Both the position numbers and the translations under genes were made by a program. Below are positions 16,307 to 26,676 of a stretch of DNA of 64,000 nt, in pieces. The stretch comes from Streptomyces sp. NRRL WC-3605. GTDB lineage: Bacteria > Actinomycetota > Actinomycetes > Streptomycetales > Streptomycetaceae. How positions within the stretch are numbered: the first letter of the stretch is position 1; every line of letters begins with the position of its first letter. The stretch lies in contig NZ_LLZN01000091.1 in assembly GCF_001509795.1 (NCBI RefSeq), positions 310,001 through 374,000 of the forward strand, given 5' to 3'. Below the pieces are notes generated by a model that made no database searches, was not told the DNA's origin, and saw only the letters and a program-made list of their open reading frames with translations.

Positions 16307-17296
16307 TCAGAGCACCTTCTTGTCGGTCGTGCCGTCGGCCGGGCGGGGGGTGGGGGCGTCGGACGGGGCGTCGCCCGGGCCGGAGGGGAAATTGTCCCCC
16401 GCTCCGCCCGCCGGGCCGTCCACCGGGCCGGGCGCCGCACCCGGGGTGGGGCCCGGCTCTGCGCCGGCGCGCCCCTCCCACGGCTCCTCGTCGCGTGGCG
16501 GGCGGCGCAGCAGGGCGATCGAGCCGGAGACCGTCGTCGCCCGGAGCTTGCCCGTGCCGGCCCCCAGCCGGCCGGTGATCTTGTGGGCGCCCCACTGGCC
16601 GCGCACCCGCAGGTCGTCGAAGGCGTTGGAGATGGTGCCGCTCGCGGTGTTGGCCTCGATGTCGGCGTCCGCCGGGGCGGGCAGCCGTATGGCGATCTCA
16701 CCGGAGACGCTGGTCAGCCGGACGTCCGTCGGGCCCTCCGGGTCGAGGTCGACGATCATGGACCCGCTGACGGAGTCCGCCTTCACCGACGAGCCGGCCC
16801 CCTCGACGACCGTCAGATCGCCGGAGACCGAGTTGAAGCGCAGGTCGCCGGTGACGGCCTGCGCCTCCAGGTTCCCCGAGACGGTGTCCGCGCGGACCGG
16901 GCCGGACAGGCCCACCAGCGTGGTGTCGCCGGTGACGCCCTTGATCGTGGACGGCCCCCGCAGCCCGGAGACGAACGCGTTGGCGCCGACGACGCCCACC
17001 TCGACGCGGGTGCCGGCCGGCACCGCCAGGGAGACCACCGCGCTGCGGCGCCAGCCCTTGCGGTCCAGCCACTTGAGGAAGCCCTTCCAGGGCAGGTCCT
17101 CGTACGCGACCGTCAGGGTGCCGCGCTGCTGCGTCACCACCAGGGGCGGGCCCTCCAGCTCGGACACCTCCAGGCGGGCGGAACCTTCCTCCGTGCCCAC
17201 GACGTTCACCGTTCCGTTGACGACGCGGACGTGCAGGTCGCGCACCGGCTCCTCGAAGGTGAGTTTCCTGGGCTCCGTGACGGACCACTCGGGCAT
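16307..17296 (-). CDS. DUF4097 family beta-strand repeat protein
   Basis: A 329-aa protein. The middle (about residues 70-270) is a right-handed parallel beta structure with repeated SVSG/TVSGN turns (VRADTVSGNLEAQAVTGDL, SVSGDLTVVEGAG, SVSGSMIVDLD, SVSGEIAIRLP). The C-terminal 60 residues are Pro/Gly-rich and disordered. No membrane span is visible. Such proteins are often paired with PadR regulators or anti-sigma-like partners; the molecular role is unproved. The ATG at 17296 follows AGGAGG at 7 nt; the longer in-frame start is less likely. Confidence 0.85.
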   Translation of the reverse strand: MPEWSVTEPRKLTFEEPVRDLHVRVVNGTVNVVGTEEGSARLEVSELEGPPLVVTQQRGTLTVAYEDLPWKGFLKWLDRKGWRRSAVVSLAVPAGTRVEVGVVGANAFVSGLRGPSTIKGVTGDTTLVGLSGPVRADTVSGNLEAQAVTGDLRFNSVSGDLTVVEGAGSSVKADSVSGSMIVDLDPEGPTDVRLTSVSGEIAIRLPAPADADIEANTASGTISNAFDDLRVRGQWGAHKITGRLGAGTGKLRATTVSGSIALLRRPPRDEEPWEGRAGAEPGPTPGAAPGPVDGPAGGAGDNFPSGPGDAPSDAPTPRPADGTTDKKVL

Positions 17297-17355
17297 GGTG
17301 CGGACCTCCTGGCTGACCGGGCGCGGCCCACGGGCCGGACCTGAACACGACACGC

Positions 17356-17390
17356 CATATCGCGTCTTCCGTAAAACACGATATATCGCG
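17356..17390. promoter_or_regulatory. Palindromic CGATATATCG site (likely PadR operator)
   Basis: A perfect 10-bp palindrome CGATATATCG lies at 17379-17388 inside CACGATATATCGCG. A second half-like CATATCGCG lies at 17356-17364. AT-rich palindromes of this form are typical PadR targets. Its place 80 bp before the DUF4097-padR start suggests autoregulation of that operon. Confidence 0.6.
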
Positions 17391-17465
17391 GCCAGGTAAA
17401 GTCAAGGCACTCGTTCTGGTGATCACAAATCCCACTGACCGGACAAACCGGCCTAGCGTGGGGGC

Positions 17466-18311
17466 ATGTCGACGGAACAGTCCCGGTCCGCCCGCGAGGC
17501 CCTGCCGGCCCCGGGCGCCCTGCTCCTGTGCCGGGCGGAACCCGATTCCGTCGCGCCCGTGGCCCGGCTGCTGCGCGAGGACATGCTGCTCGCGCCCGCC
17601 GGCGAGGGGTGGAGCGTCCTCGTGCCCGAGGGCAGGCCCTGGCAGGACGGCGGCGAACCGGTCGACCGCGTCCTCTCCGGCTGGGCCCTCGCCCTGGCCG
17701 TCGGCGCTCCGTGGCCCGCCCTCGCCCTGTGGTGGGACGCCGAACGCGCCGGGTACTCCCTCGCCTCGGGCTTCCGCCGCCCGGTCGGCTACGAATGGCT
17801 CGCCAACGGCACCCCCGTGGGCGTGGACGAGGCCATGCACACCTTCGCCGGGCGCCTCGGCCTCGACCCCGTGCTCGACGTGCAGTCCCTCGACGAACTG
17901 ACCCGCCCCGACCCGGCCTCCGACGCCCGCTCCCGGCTGCGCGGCCTGCTCGCCGTCCTCCAGCGCGCGGGCGTGGACCTGCCCGACGGCCTCGCCCCCG
18001 GCGACAGCGCCGACCTGCTGTGCGCCGCCGCCCGCGAATGGCCCCACACGCGCCCGGCGCAGGGCGCGCACCGGCCGGAGGGCGACCGCACGCCCCCGCA
18101 CGGGACGCAGGGGGACGGTCCGGGCCCGTGGCCGCCCTGGGCCGGCGGGCCCCGGGGCGGCATGCTCGCCCTGGTCCAGATCGCGGCCGGTCTGCCCCTC
18201 ACCGCCTGGGGTCTGCACCGCCGCAGCGGCGGCTGGACTGCCGCGGGCGCGCTCCTGCTGGCCCACGGCGCGCTCGGCCTCGCCTGCGCGCCGGTCCGGC
18301 CGCTGGACTGA
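17466..18311 (+). CDS. Conserved hypothetical protein with C-terminal membrane segments
   Basis: A 281-aa protein with no family I can name. Residues 1-190 look soluble and Asp/Arg/Leu-rich with high third-position GC, so the frame is real. A Pro/Gly-rich linker at about 195-235 leads to two hydrophobic segments, MLALVQIAAGLPLTAWGL and WTAAGALLLAHGALGLACA, at about 238-275. The ATG at 17466 lies in a divergent arrangement with the DUF4097-padR operon, sharing its AT-rich promoter region. A peripheral membrane role is likely; nothing more can be said. Confidence 0.65.
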   Translation: MSTEQSRSAREALPAPGALLLCRAEPDSVAPVARLLREDMLLAPAGEGWSVLVPEGRPWQDGGEPVDRVLSGWALALAVGAPWPALALWWDAERAGYSLASGFRRPVGYEWLANGTPVGVDEAMHTFAGRLGLDPVLDVQSLDELTRPDPASDARSRLRGLLAVLQRAGVDLPDGLAPGDSADLLCAAAREWPHTRPAQGAHRPEGDRTPPHGTQGDGPGPWPPWAGGPRGGMLALVQIAAGLPLTAWGLHRRSGGWTAAGALLLAHGALGLACAPVRPLD

Positions 18312-18360
18312 CGCCCGTCCCAGGTCCTCGGACGCCGTCCGGGCCGACGCGCGCGCGTCC

Positions 18361-18543
18361 TCAGATGTCGTCGTCCTCGTCGTCCAGCCGGGCCAGCCAC
18401 GTCGCCAGCCGCTCCACCGGTACCTCGAAGTCGGGGTTCAGGTCGACGAAGGTGCGCAGCTGCTCGGCCAGCCACTCGAAGGTGATCTCCTCCTCGCCGC
18501 GCCGCTTCTCCAGCTCTTCGATGCCTCGGTCGGTGAAGTACAT
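18361..18543 (-). CDS. Small acidic DUF6104-like protein
   Basis: A 60-aa protein starting MYFTDRGIEELEKRRG and ending LARLDDEDDDI. It is strongly acidic and predicted helical. The same small protein is seen beside the next gene and kgd in Streptomyces genomes, where it is carried as an unknown family. The frame ends in TGA at 18361. ATG at 18543 is preceded by GAGGAT. Function unknown. Confidence 0.75.
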   Translation of the reverse strand: MYFTDRGIEELEKRRGEEEITFEWLAEQLRTFVDLNPDFEVPVERLATWLARLDDEDDDI

Positions 18544-18679
18544 GCAGTGAGGATATGTCCTGTCCGCCACGGCTGCGTGCCGGGCCGGAGCCGCCCCCCG
18601 CGGGCTCCGTGACCCCGCCCCCCTCCCGGCAGTTCTCGGGACGGCGCGCGGTAGACCCATCCCACGGAGACGGAACGAC

Positions 18680-19669
18680 ATGAGCACCCACTTCGACCCG
18701 GTCCCCCTCGTCGGCACGGGAGTTGAACCGGCCGCGGACATCGAGTTCTGGCTGGCCTCCCCGCCGGTCCGCGCCCTGGTCGAGGCGTTCGCCCGCACCG
18801 ACCAGGACCACGAGCTGGCCCACGACCTCGCGGCCGGCAAGGGCGACGCGGCGGAGCGGCTGGCACGGCTCGACGTCTTCACCCGGCGCTGGGACACCCG
18901 GCGGGGCAGGGAACGCAACCTCGCCGACGACCTGCCCGTGCGGCCCGAGCAGCAACGGCTCGTGCGGGCCGCGGCCGAGGCGCTCGGCCTGTGCGGCGGC
19001 ACCCGCCTGCGCTACGGCCACTACGAGCACGTCCTGGTGCTCGGCGGCCTCATCCGGGCCTGCCTGGCGCGCACGGCGTACGCCGCCCAGCTGATCCGCA
19101 CCGGCCGGGTGACGACCGGCTCCGTCACCGCCCTCGGCGGCCACCGGCCCTTCCTGGGCGACGAGTTCGAGCTCGCGGCGCTCGCCGGGGCACCCGAACT
19201 CGGCGAGGAGTACGAGGCGCTGGACTTCGGCACACGGCGCGCCTTCGGCCTGCAGACACCGGAATCCGTGGCCGGCGAGGAGTCCGGACTGCCCGGCGGC
19301 ACCTGGGCCGTCCGCACCTACCGCACGCCCGGCAGGCTGCCCGTCCGCGTGGTCGCCGCCCCGTCCAGCGAGCCGGAGCGGCGCCGCGCGGACACCGCGG
19401 ACAGCTACGCCTTCTTCGCCGAGCGGATCGCCGAACTGGAGCCGGGGGAGCGCCTGCTGCTGGTCACGACCGCGCTCCACGTCCCCGCCCAGCACGCCAC
19501 CGCCGTACGGATGCTCCAGCTGCCCTTCGCCGTGGAGGTGGACACGGTCGGCATCGAACCGTCCAGCGCGCGGGAGCCGGCCCGGCGCCCGTCCGGCGCG
19601 ACCGCGTACCTGCTGGAGACCCGCTCCACCGTACGGGCGCTGGCCCAGCTCCTCGCCGCCCTGAGCTGA
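18680..19669 (+). CDS. Conserved hypothetical protein beside kgd
   Basis: A 329-aa soluble protein with uniform high-GC codon use. Recognisable stretches are DIEFWLASPPVRALVEAFAR near the N-terminus, a central GHYEHVLVLGGLIRACLART, and a C-terminal ERLLLVTTALHVPAQHATAVR. The alternation of strands and helices around VLVLGGL and LLLVTTALHVP resembles a Rossmann-like fold (DUF218/YdcF-like GG and T-x-x-H elements), but no family is assigned. ATG at 18680 follows GGAGACGG. It is convergent with kgd and ends at a shared hairpin. Confidence 0.65.
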   Translation: MSTHFDPVPLVGTGVEPAADIEFWLASPPVRALVEAFARTDQDHELAHDLAAGKGDAAERLARLDVFTRRWDTRRGRERNLADDLPVRPEQQRLVRAAAEALGLCGGTRLRYGHYEHVLVLGGLIRACLARTAYAAQLIRTGRVTTGSVTALGGHRPFLGDEFELAALAGAPELGEEYEALDFGTRRAFGLQTPESVAGEESGLPGGTWAVRTYRTPGRLPVRVVAAPSSEPERRRADTADSYAFFAERIAELEPGERLLLVTTALHVPAQHATAVRMLQLPFAVEVDTVGIEPSSAREPARRPSGATAYLLETRSTVRALAQLLAALS

Positions 19670-19677
19670 GAAACGCG

Positions 19678-19721
19678 GGAAGGCCCGGCGCCGAGTCGAA
19701 GGACTCGGAACCGGGCCTTCC
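19678..19721. terminator. Bidirectional terminator between the unknown gene and kgd
   Basis: A long two-part stem: GGAAGGCCCGG (19678-19688) and CCGAGTC (19691-19697) pair with GACTCGG (19702-19708) and CCGGGCCTTCC (19711-19721) across a GAAG loop. It lies between convergent stops and can serve both strands. Confidence 0.85.
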
Positions 19722-19751
19722 GTACAGGCTCTCCTACGGGGATCCGCAGGA

Positions 19752-22700
19752 TCAGGCGTCGAACACCTCATGCACGAGCTGCTCCTGCTCGGCCTGGTGC
19801 CGCTTGGCGGAACCGACGGCCGGGGACGAGGAGTGCGGACGCGAGATGCGGCGCAGGCGCTCGCCGTGCGGGACGTCGGCGCCGACCGCGAGGTCCAGGT
19901 GGTCGATCAGGTTCAGCGCGATGAACGGCCACGCACCCTGGTTCGCCGGCTCCTCCTGGGCCCACAGGTACTTCTCGGCGTTCGGGTACTTCTTGATCTC
20001 CGCCTGGAGCTCGGCACCCGGCAGCGGGTACAGGCGCTCGATGCGGATGATCGCCGTGTCCGTGACGCCGCGCTTCTTCCGCTCGGCCTCCAGGTCGTAG
20101 TAGACCTTGCCGGCGCAGAAGACGACCTTCTTCACGGCGGCCGGGTCGACCGACGCGTCACCGATGACCGGCTGGAACTGGCCGGTGGTGAACTCCTCCG
20201 CCTTCGCCGCGGCCGCCTTCAGGCGCAGCATCGACTTCGGCGTGAAGACGACCAGCGGCTTGTGGTGCGGGTTGTGCACCTGCCACCGCAGGAGGTGGAA
20301 GTAGTTCGACGGCGACGTCGGCATCGCGACCGTCATGTTGTTCTGCGCGCACATCTGGAGGAAGCGCTCCGGGCGGGCCGAGGAGTGGTCCGGGCCCTGG
20401 CCCTCGTAGCCGTGCGGCAGGAGCAGGACGACACCGGAGGTCTGCGCCCACTTCTGCTCGGCCGAGGAGATGAACTCGTCCACGACCGTCTGCGCGCCGT
20501 TGACGAAGTCGCCGAACTGCGCCTCCCACATCACGAGCGCCTCGGGGCGGGCCAGCGAGTAGCCGTACTCGAAGCCCATGGCCGCGTACTCGGACAGCAG
20601 CGAGTTGTAGACGTTCAGGCGCGCCTGGTCCTCGGAGAGGTACTGCAGCGGCGTGTACTCCTCGCCCGTCTCACGGTCGATGATCACCGCGTGGCGCTGG
20701 CCGAAGGTGCCGCGCTGCGAGTCCTGGCCGGCGAGCCGGACCGGGACGCCCTCCAGCAGGAGGGAGCCGACCGCGAGGGTCTCGCCCATGCCCCAGTCGA
20801 TGGTGCCGTCCTCCACCATCGACGCCCGGCGCTGCAGCTGCGGCAGCAGGCGCGGGTGCACGGTGATGTGGTCGGGGATGTTGACCTGGGACTCGGCGAT
20901 CCGCTTGACGACCTCCGAGGTCACCGCGGTGTTCACGGCGACCGGGAACTCGGCCTGCGGGTCCGAGGGCGCGGCCGTCGACGGCTGCGAGGTGGCCTCG
21001 CGGACCTCCGTGAAGACCTTCTCCAGCTGGCCCTGGTAGTCCTGCAGCGCCTGCTCGGCCTCTTCCAGGGTGATGTCGCCGCGACCGATCAGGGACTCGG
21101 TGTAGAGCTTGCGCACCGAGCGCTTCTTGTCGATCAGGTCGTACATCAGCGGCTGGGTGAACGCCGGGTTGTCCGACTCGTTGTGACCGCGGCGGCGGTA
21201 GCAGATGAGGTCGATCACGACGTCCTTGTTGAACGCCTGACGGAACTCGAAGGCGAGCCGCGCGACGCGGACGACGGCCTCGGGGTCGTCGCCGTTCACG
21301 TGGAAGATCGGGGCCTCGATCATGCGGGCCACGTCCGTCGCGTACATGGAGGAACGCGAGGACTCGGGGGCCGCGGTGAAGCCGACCTGGTTGTTGATGA
21401 CCACGTGGACGGTGCCGCCGGTGCGGTAGCCGCGCAGCTGCGACATGTTCAGGGTCTCGGCCACGACACCCTGGCCCGCGAAGGCCGCGTCGCCGTGCAG
21501 GGCGATCGGCAGGACGGTGAAGTCCGTGCCGCCCTTGTTGATGATGTCCTGCTTGGCGCGGGCGACGCCCTCCAGGACGGGGTCGACCGCCTCCAGGTGC
21601 GAGGGGTTGGCGGTGAGCGAGACCTTGATCTGCTCGCCGTCCAGGCCGGTGAAGGTGCCCTCGGCGCCCAGGTGGTACTTCACGTCGCCGGAGCCGTGCA
21701 TCGACTTCGGGTCGAGGTTGCCCTCGAACTCGCGGAAGATCTGCGCGTACGACTTGCCGACGATGTTGGCCAGGACGTTCAGCCGGCCGCGGTGGGCCAT
21801 GCCGATGACGACCTCGTCCAGGCGGGACTCGGCCGCCGAGTCGATGACCGCGTCCAGCAGCGGGATGACGGACTCGCCGCCCTCCAGCGAGAAGCGCTTC
21901 TGGCCCACGTACTTGGTCTGCAGGAAGGTCTCGAAGGCCTCCGCCGCGTTCAGCCGGCGCAGGATGCGCAGCTGCTCCTCGCGCTCCGGCTTGGTGTGCG
22001 GGCGCTCGATGCGGTCCTGGATCCACTTGCGCTGCTTGGGGTCCTGGATGTGCATGAACTCGACGCCGGTGGTGCGGCAGTACGAGTCGCGCAGCACGCC
22101 GAGGATGTCGCGCAGCTTCATCAGGGACTTGCCGGAGAAGCCGCCGACGGCGAACTCGCGCTCCAGGTCCCACAGGGTGAGGCCGTGCTCGGTGATGTCC
22201 AGGTCGGGGTGCTTGCGCTGGCGGTACTCCAGCGGGTCGGTGTCGGCCATGACGTGGCCGCGGACCCGGTAGGAGTGGATCAGCTCGAAGACCCGGGCGG
22301 CCTTGGTGACGTCGTCGTCGTGGCTGGCGTCGATGTCCTTGAGCCAGCGGACCGGCTCGTAGGGGATGCGCAGGGCCTCGAAGATGTCGTCGTAGAAGCC
22401 GTTCTCGCCCAGCAGCAGGTTCGCGACCTGGCGGAGGAACTCGCCGGAGGCGGCGCCCTGGATGACCCGGTGGTCGTAGGTCGACGTGAGCGTCATGACC
22501 TTGGAGATGCCGAGCTTGTTCAGGGTGTCCTGGGAGGTGCCCTGGAACTCCGCCGGGTAGTCCATGGAGCCGACGCCCATGATCACCGACTGGCCGGGCA
22601 TCAGACGCGGCACGGAGTGCACGGTGCCGAGGCCGCCGGGGTTGGTCAGGGAGACCGTGACGCCGGAGAAGTCGTCCATCGTCAGCTTGCCGTCGCGGGC

Positions 22701-23531
22701 GCGGCGGACGATGTCCTCGTAGGCCTGCCAGAACTCGAAGAAGTTCAGCGTCTCGGCCTTCTTGATCGCCGCGACGACGAGCTGGCGGTCGCCGTTGGGC
22801 TTGACCAGGTCGATGGCGAGACCGAGGTTGACGTGGTCCGGCTTGACCAGGGTCGGCTTGCCGTCCTTCTCCGCGAAGGAGTGGTTCATCGACGGCATGG
22901 CCTTGATGGCCTGCACCATCGCGTAGCCGATCAGGTGCGTGAAGGAGATCTTCCCGCCCCGGGCCCGCTTGAGGTGGTTGTTGATGACGATGCGGTTGTC
23001 GAACAGCAGCTTCACCGGGACCGCGCGGACCGAGGTGGCGGTCGGCAGCTCCAGCGAGGCGTTCATGTTCTTCGCGACGGCGGCGGACGGGCCGCGCAGC
23101 GTCACGAACTCGGGGCCGTCCGCGGAGGCGGCGGCGGGCTCGGCCTTCTTCGGCTGGGCGGGCTTCGCGGCCGGGGCGGGCTTCGTCGCGGGAGCCGCGG
23201 GAGCCGCCGGAGCGGCGGGCGCGGCGGCCTTGGCCGGAGCCGGCTTCGCGGCCGGTGCGGGAGCCGGGACCGGCGCGGCGGCGGGAGCGGTGGTCTCCGC
23301 GGCCCCCGCGGCCGCGGTACCCGCCGCAGCCGGGGCGGCGGCAGCCCCCGGCTTGTAGTCGGCGAAGAAGTCCCACCAGGCGCGGTCTACCGAATTCGGG
23401 TCCTGGAGGTACTGCTGATAGATCTCGTCGACGAGCCACTCGTTGGCTCCGAACGCGGCAGCGGGGTTCTTGCCCGCTTGGTCCGCGTCGGTCGAGATGC
23501 TCGATGCGTTACTGGGGGACTGTGGCGACAC
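19752..23531 (-). CDS. kgd: Multifunctional 2-oxoglutarate decarboxylase/dehydrogenase (E1 + E2 fusion)
   Basis: About 1259 aa, the actinobacterial OdhA/Kgd type. An N-terminal targeting segment ([13 protein letters not shown]) precedes an Ala/Pro/Lys-rich linker (about residues 58-140). Then comes an E2 succinyltransferase core ending at [15 protein letters not shown], and the ThDP-dependent E1 domain ([45 protein letters not shown]). It decarboxylates 2-oxoglutarate in the TCA cycle and works with E2p and E3. The lipoyl domain of classical E2 is absent, as in the family. The GTG at 23531 gives the family N-terminus ([12 protein letters not shown]); an ATG at 23582 adds 17 residues. The gap to 23822 holds its promoter. 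Confidence 0.96.
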   Translation of the reverse strand: MSPQSPSNASSISTDADQAGKNPAAAFGANEWLVDEIYQQYLQDPNSVDRAWWDFFADYKPGAAAAPAAAGTAAAGAAETTAPAAAPVPAPAPAAKPAPAKAAAPAAPAAPAAPATKPAPAAKPAQPKKAEPAAASADGPEFVTLRGPSAAVAKNMNASLELPTATSVRAVPVKLLFDNRIVINNHLKRARGGKISFTHLIGYAMVQAIKAMPSMNHSFAEKDGKPTLVKPDHVNLGLAIDLVKPNGDRQLVVAAIKKAETLNFFEFWQAYEDIVRRARDGKLTMDDFSGVTVSLTNPGGLGTVHSVPRLMPGQSVIMGVGSMDYPAEFQGTSQDTLNKLGISKVMTLTSTYDHRVIQGAASGEFLRQVANLLLGENGFYDDIFEALRIPYEPVRWLKDIDASHDDDVTKAARVFELIHSYRVRGHVMADTDPLEYRQRKHPDLDITEHGLTLWDLEREFAVGGFSGKSLMKLRDILGVLRDSYCRTTGVEFMHIQDPKQRKWIQDRIERPHTKPEREEQLRILRRLNAAEAFETFLQTKYVGQKRFSLEGGESVIPLLDAVIDSAAESRLDEVVIGMAHRGRLNVLANIVGKSYAQIFREFEGNLDPKSMHGSGDVKYHLGAEGTFTGLDGEQIKVSLTANPSHLEAVDPVLEGVARAKQDIINKGGTDFTVLPIALHGDAAFAGQGVVAETLNMSQLRGYRTGGTVHVVINNQVGFTAAPESSRSSMYATDVARMIEAPIFHVNGDDPEAVVRVARLAFEFRQAFNKDVVIDLICYRRRGHNESDNPAFTQPLMYDLIDKKRSVRKLYTESLIGRGDITLEEAEQALQDYQGQLEKVFTEVREATSQPSTAAPSDPQAEFPVAVNTAVTSEVVKRIAESQVNIPDHITVHPRLLPQLQRRASMVEDGTIDWGMGETLAVGSLLLEGVPVRLAGQDSQRGTFGQRHAVIIDRETGEEYTPLQYLSEDQARLNVYNSLLSEYAAMGFEYGYSLARPEALVMWEAQFGDFVNGAQTVVDEFISSAEQKWAQTSGVVLLLPHGYEGQGPDHSSARPERFLQMCAQNNMTVAMPTSPSNYFHLLRWQVHNPHHKPLVVFTPKSMLRLKAAAAKAEEFTTGQFQPVIGDASVDPAAVKKVVFCAGKVYYDLEAERKKRGVTDTAIIRIERLYPLPGAELQAEIKKYPNAEKYLWAQEEPANQGAWPFIALNLIDHLDLAVGADVPHGERLRRISRPHSSSPAVGSAKRHQAEQEQLVHEVFDA

Positions 23532-23822
23532 GGCGAGAACCGCCCTCTTCCGCTTCACAAGGTGATGGACAGCGGGAATCAAGGCTACGCCTCCCCGGCC
23601 GGGAAGGTCAGGCCGGGCATGGTCATCGTCGTGTAAGTCACATCGGGAAGCGTGTTTCGGGCTCAGAAATGGCGGGAAACAAGCGTGGTTCCGCTTCAGC
23701 GGACCGCAAATGGGAAGGCGCGGCCGCGAGCTGACGCTGCGACGGTGCAGGTCTGTACCTGATCACACGGCCCTGTCAGGCACGATGCGTGTGGATCTTG
23801 GCGCTCCGCTTCGAACTTTACG

Positions 23823-24929
23823 TCAACTTTGTACGGACGGCTGCCCTGGAAGTGTGACAAGAATCCGGCAACCGCGATCCGATTCGGCCACACCGATCCG
23901 GCCGCCGTGCAGATCCACGGCCCAGCGAGCGATCGCCAGCCCCAGACCCGTGCCGCCGTCGCTGCCCGGGCCGTGCGGCCGGCTCACCGCGCCCCGGTTG
24001 AAACGCTCGAAGACCCGGTGCCAGTCCGAGCGCGGGATGCCCGGGCCCTCGTCCAGGACCTCCAGCTCCAGCGACTCCGGGTGCGGCCCGCGCCGCGCCT
24101 TGACCGTGACGCGGCCGTGCGGCGGGCTGTGCTTGATCGCGTTGTCGATGAGGTTGGCGACGACCTGGTGGATGCGCTCGGGGTCGGCGTGCGCAGTCAG
24201 CTCCGGCGGCGACACGTCGAGGTGCAGATGCACGTCCGTGCGGGTGTGGCTGCCGGAGCCCGAGGTCATGCCCGCGCGCGCGGAGGCGACCATGTTGGCC
24301 TCCTTCAGCACCCCGGACAGATAGGGCCACACCTCGAAGCGGCGCATCCGCAGCGGCACGACGCCGTTGTCCAGGCGGGACAGGTCGAGCAGCGTCTCCA
24401 CCAGCCGGCCGAGGCGCTCGGTCTGCTTCAGCGCCGTGCGCATCGTCTCCGGGTCGGCCTCGGCGATGCCGTCGACCACGTTCTCCAGGACCGCGCGCAG
24501 CCCCGCGATCGGGGTGCGCAGCTCGTGCGAGACGTTCGCGACCAGCTCCTTGCGCTGCTGGTCCTGGGCCTCCAGCTCGTCGGCCATGAGGTTGATCGTC
24601 CCGGCCAGGTCGCCCAGCTCGTCGCGGCGGCTCTCGCTGACCCGGCGCGTGTAGTCGCCCTGGGAGATCGACCGGGCCACCGTGTTCATCTCGTCCAGCG
24701 GCGCGGTGAGCGAATGCGCCACGAACTGCGTGATGAGCAGGGTGGCGATCATCGAGAAGACCGTGATGAAGCGCAGCTCCGTCTGGGTGCGCACCGCGAT
24801 CATCGACAGTCCGGTGGTGATCAGGACCGCGATGACGACGAGCGCGCCCAGCTTGGTCTTGATCGAGAACGGACGAACGCCGCCCCAGGGCTCCCCGGGG
24901 CCTCTCCGCACGGCCGGACCGTCGCTCAT
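23823..24929 (-). CDS. Two-component sensor histidine kinase
   Basis: A 368-aa kinase. Two membrane spans lie near residues 20-40 and 50-72 with almost no extracytoplasmic loop, so it probably senses within the membrane. A HAMP domain (LTAPLDEMNTVARSISQGDY) follows, then the His box VANVSHELRTPIAGL at about residue 150, N box VVANLIDNAIKHS, and G boxes LDEGPGIP and GTGLGLAIARW. Its ATG at 24929 overlaps the response-regulator stop as ATGA, so regulator and kinase are co-translated. Confidence 0.93.
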   Translation of the reverse strand: MSDGPAVRRGPGEPWGGVRPFSIKTKLGALVVIAVLITTGLSMIAVRTQTELRFITVFSMIATLLITQFVAHSLTAPLDEMNTVARSISQGDYTRRVSESRRDELGDLAGTINLMADELEAQDQQRKELVANVSHELRTPIAGLRAVLENVVDGIAEADPETMRTALKQTERLGRLVETLLDLSRLDNGVVPLRMRRFEVWPYLSGVLKEANMVASARAGMTSGSGSHTRTDVHLHLDVSPPELTAHADPERIHQVVANLIDNAIKHSPPHGRVTVKARRGPHPESLELEVLDEGPGIPRSDWHRVFERFNRGAVSRPHGPGSDGGTGLGLAIARWAVDLHGGRIGVAESDRGCRILVTLPGQPSVQS

Positions 24930-25663
24930 GGCGTCGGCGTCTCCAGGGCGTAGCCCACGCCGTGCACGGTGCGGATGCGCTCGGCCCCGATCTTCCGCCG
25001 CAGGGCCTTGATGTGGCTGTCGACGGTCCGGGTGCCGGACGCGTCCGCCCAGTCCCACACCTCGGCGAGCAGCTGCTCGCGGGAGAGGACCGCGCGCGGG
25101 GTGTTCGCCAGGCACACCAGCAGGTCGAACTCGGTAGGCGTCAGGTGCACGTCCTCGCTGCGCACCCGCACGCGCCGCTGCGCGTGGTCGATCTCCAGCT
25201 CGCCGAGGCGCAGGATGCCCGAGCGCGGCGTGGTGGCCGCGAGGGCGGCGCGCTCGACGCGGCGCAGCAGCACGTGCACGCGTGCCGCCAGCTCACGCAT
25301 GGAGAACGGCTTGGTCATGTAGTCGTCGGCGCCGACGCCGAGGCCGACCAGCATGTCGGTCTCGTCGTCGCGCGCGGTCAGCATCATCACCGGCACCGGC
25401 CGCTGCGCCTGCACCCGGCGGCAGACCTCCAGGCCGTCGAAGCCCGGCAGCATGATGTCGAGGATCAGCAGGTCGGGCTGCCAGGCCTCGGCCGTGTCGA
25501 CGGCCGCCGGGCCGTCTCCCGCGGTCTGCACGAGGAAACCCTCGGCGCGCAGACGGGCCGCGATAGCGTCCACGATGGTCGGATCGTCCTCGACCACCAG
25601 GACCCGGCGCTGTGCGCCGGGGGTCGCCGCCGTGCCGTTGTGGGAGGTGTGTGTCTGCTCCAT
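24926..25663 (-). CDS. OmpR-family response regulator
   Basis: A 245-aa regulator. The receiver domain has acidic residues in VVEDDPTIVD, the phospho-acceptor Asp69 in LLILDIMLPG, the Thr switch in MLTARDDE, and Lys in DYMTKPF. The C-terminal winged helix (LTPTEFDLLVCLANTPRAVL; RTVDSHIKALRRKIG) binds DNA as an OmpR/PhoB type. First gene of the two-gene operon with the kinase. The start at 25663 (MEQTHTS) is preferred; an ATG four codons upstream (25675) is in frame. Confidence 0.94.
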   Translation of the reverse strand: MEQTHTSHNGTAATPGAQRRVLVVEDDPTIVDAIAARLRAEGFLVQTAGDGPAAVDTAEAWQPDLLILDIMLPGFDGLEVCRRVQAQRPVPVMMLTARDDETDMLVGLGVGADDYMTKPFSMRELAARVHVLLRRVERAALAATTPRSGILRLGELEIDHAQRRVRVRSEDVHLTPTEFDLLVCLANTPRAVLSREQLLAEVWDWADASGTRTVDSHIKALRRKIGAERIRTVHGVGYALETPTP

Positions 25664-25795
25664 CGCCCGCCCCAAAGTTGCTTTCCGGAATCCGTGGGGT
25701 GATTCCGCTTACTGGCTGTGCCTGCGCATGCTTCCGATTGACGCTTGAATGATCCGCGTCAGGAAAGCAGAGTACGGGGAGTCACCGCGCCAGGG

Positions 25796-26473
25796 CTATC
25801 CAGGTCGGACGGCGAGGTGGACGACGTCCGGAACGCCCCGGGCAACGGGGATCTCTTCGGTACGCACCTGCTGGAATCCGGCATTGCGCAAGGTTTCTTC
25901 GAATTCCGGAGAGGGCTGCGCGGACCATACGGCCAGTACCCCACCCGGTGTCAACGCCCTTGCGCAGGCGGCCAGTCCGCCCGGTGAGTACAGGCTCTCG
26001 TTGCCCTCGGTGACGGTCCATCCGGGCCCGTTGTCGATGTCGAGGCAGAGCACGTCGTACGTGGCGGATGTCTCATACACGTGGGTGACGAGATCGGTCT
26101 CCAGGATCGACGTCCGCGGGTCCGCGAGCGCCGCCGCGGAGAGACCGGAGAGCGGCCCCCCGAGATGCCAGTCGATGATCGCGCGCTCGCGCTCCGCGAC
26201 GGTGATCCGCCCTGGCCGCGGGTCGGCCGCGGCGTGTGCGAGCGAGAACCCGACACCGAGCCCGCCGATCAGGATGTGCGGCCGTGAACGCCCGCCCAGC
26301 GCGTCCAGCGCCGCGTCGACCAGCAGCCTCTCTGAGCGGCCGTCGGAGGTGTCCATCAGGAAGCAGCCGTTGGCGATGATCTGGAGCAGATCACCGTGCC
26401 GCCGCAGCACGACCTCCCCGTGGGGGCCTTCGCGACGGTCCAGGACTACAGGGGTGTCGTACGAAGTGGGCAC
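25796..26473 (-). CDS. Spermidine-synthase-like (PMT-2/SpeE-fold) protein
   Basis: A 225-aa protein with a Rossmann methyltransferase/aminopropyltransferase fold. The nucleotide loop is ILIGGLGVGFSLAHA at about residues 66-80, followed by the acidic TVAERERAIIDWH and DVLCLDIDNGPGW. This matches actinobacterial 'spermidine synthase' family members without a proved polyamine substrate. The short N-terminal domain (VLDRREGPHGEVVLRR) fits. The GTG at 26473 lies 8 nt after AGGA; longer in-frame ATGs read across a non-coding-like stretch. Divergent from lon. Confidence 0.8.
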   Translation of the reverse strand: MPTSYDTPVVLDRREGPHGEVVLRRHGDLLQIIANGCFLMDTSDGRSERLLVDAALDALGGRSRPHILIGGLGVGFSLAHAAADPRPGRITVAERERAIIDWHLGGPLSGLSAAALADPRTSILETDLVTHVYETSATYDVLCLDIDNGPGWTVTEGNESLYSPGGLAACARALTPGGVLAVWSAQPSPEFEETLRNAGFQQVRTEEIPVARGVPDVVHLAVRPG

Positions 26474-26676
26474 CGCGCCATCCTGCCAGCTCCGCCCCGG
26501 CACGCTCCGGCCACCGTCCGGGCCTCCCCTGTTCCGGCGGCCGGGAGCGGCCGGAATAGGGGAGCTCGTCCCGCCGCTTCCCCATGCGAGTGTCGCGCGT
26601 TCCGGCACGCCGGGTCCGCGTCCGATCGCTGTCAGCGAACGCGTCACCGGGCCGGGAACAATCAGGTCCCGTCAAG

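Noticed and set aside
19770..23636. 1288-aa open frame antisense to kgd
   Set aside because: It mirrors the kgd gene exactly in a complementary frame. High-GC genes often leave such long shadows, and it has Arg/Gly/Val-biased composition with no domain.
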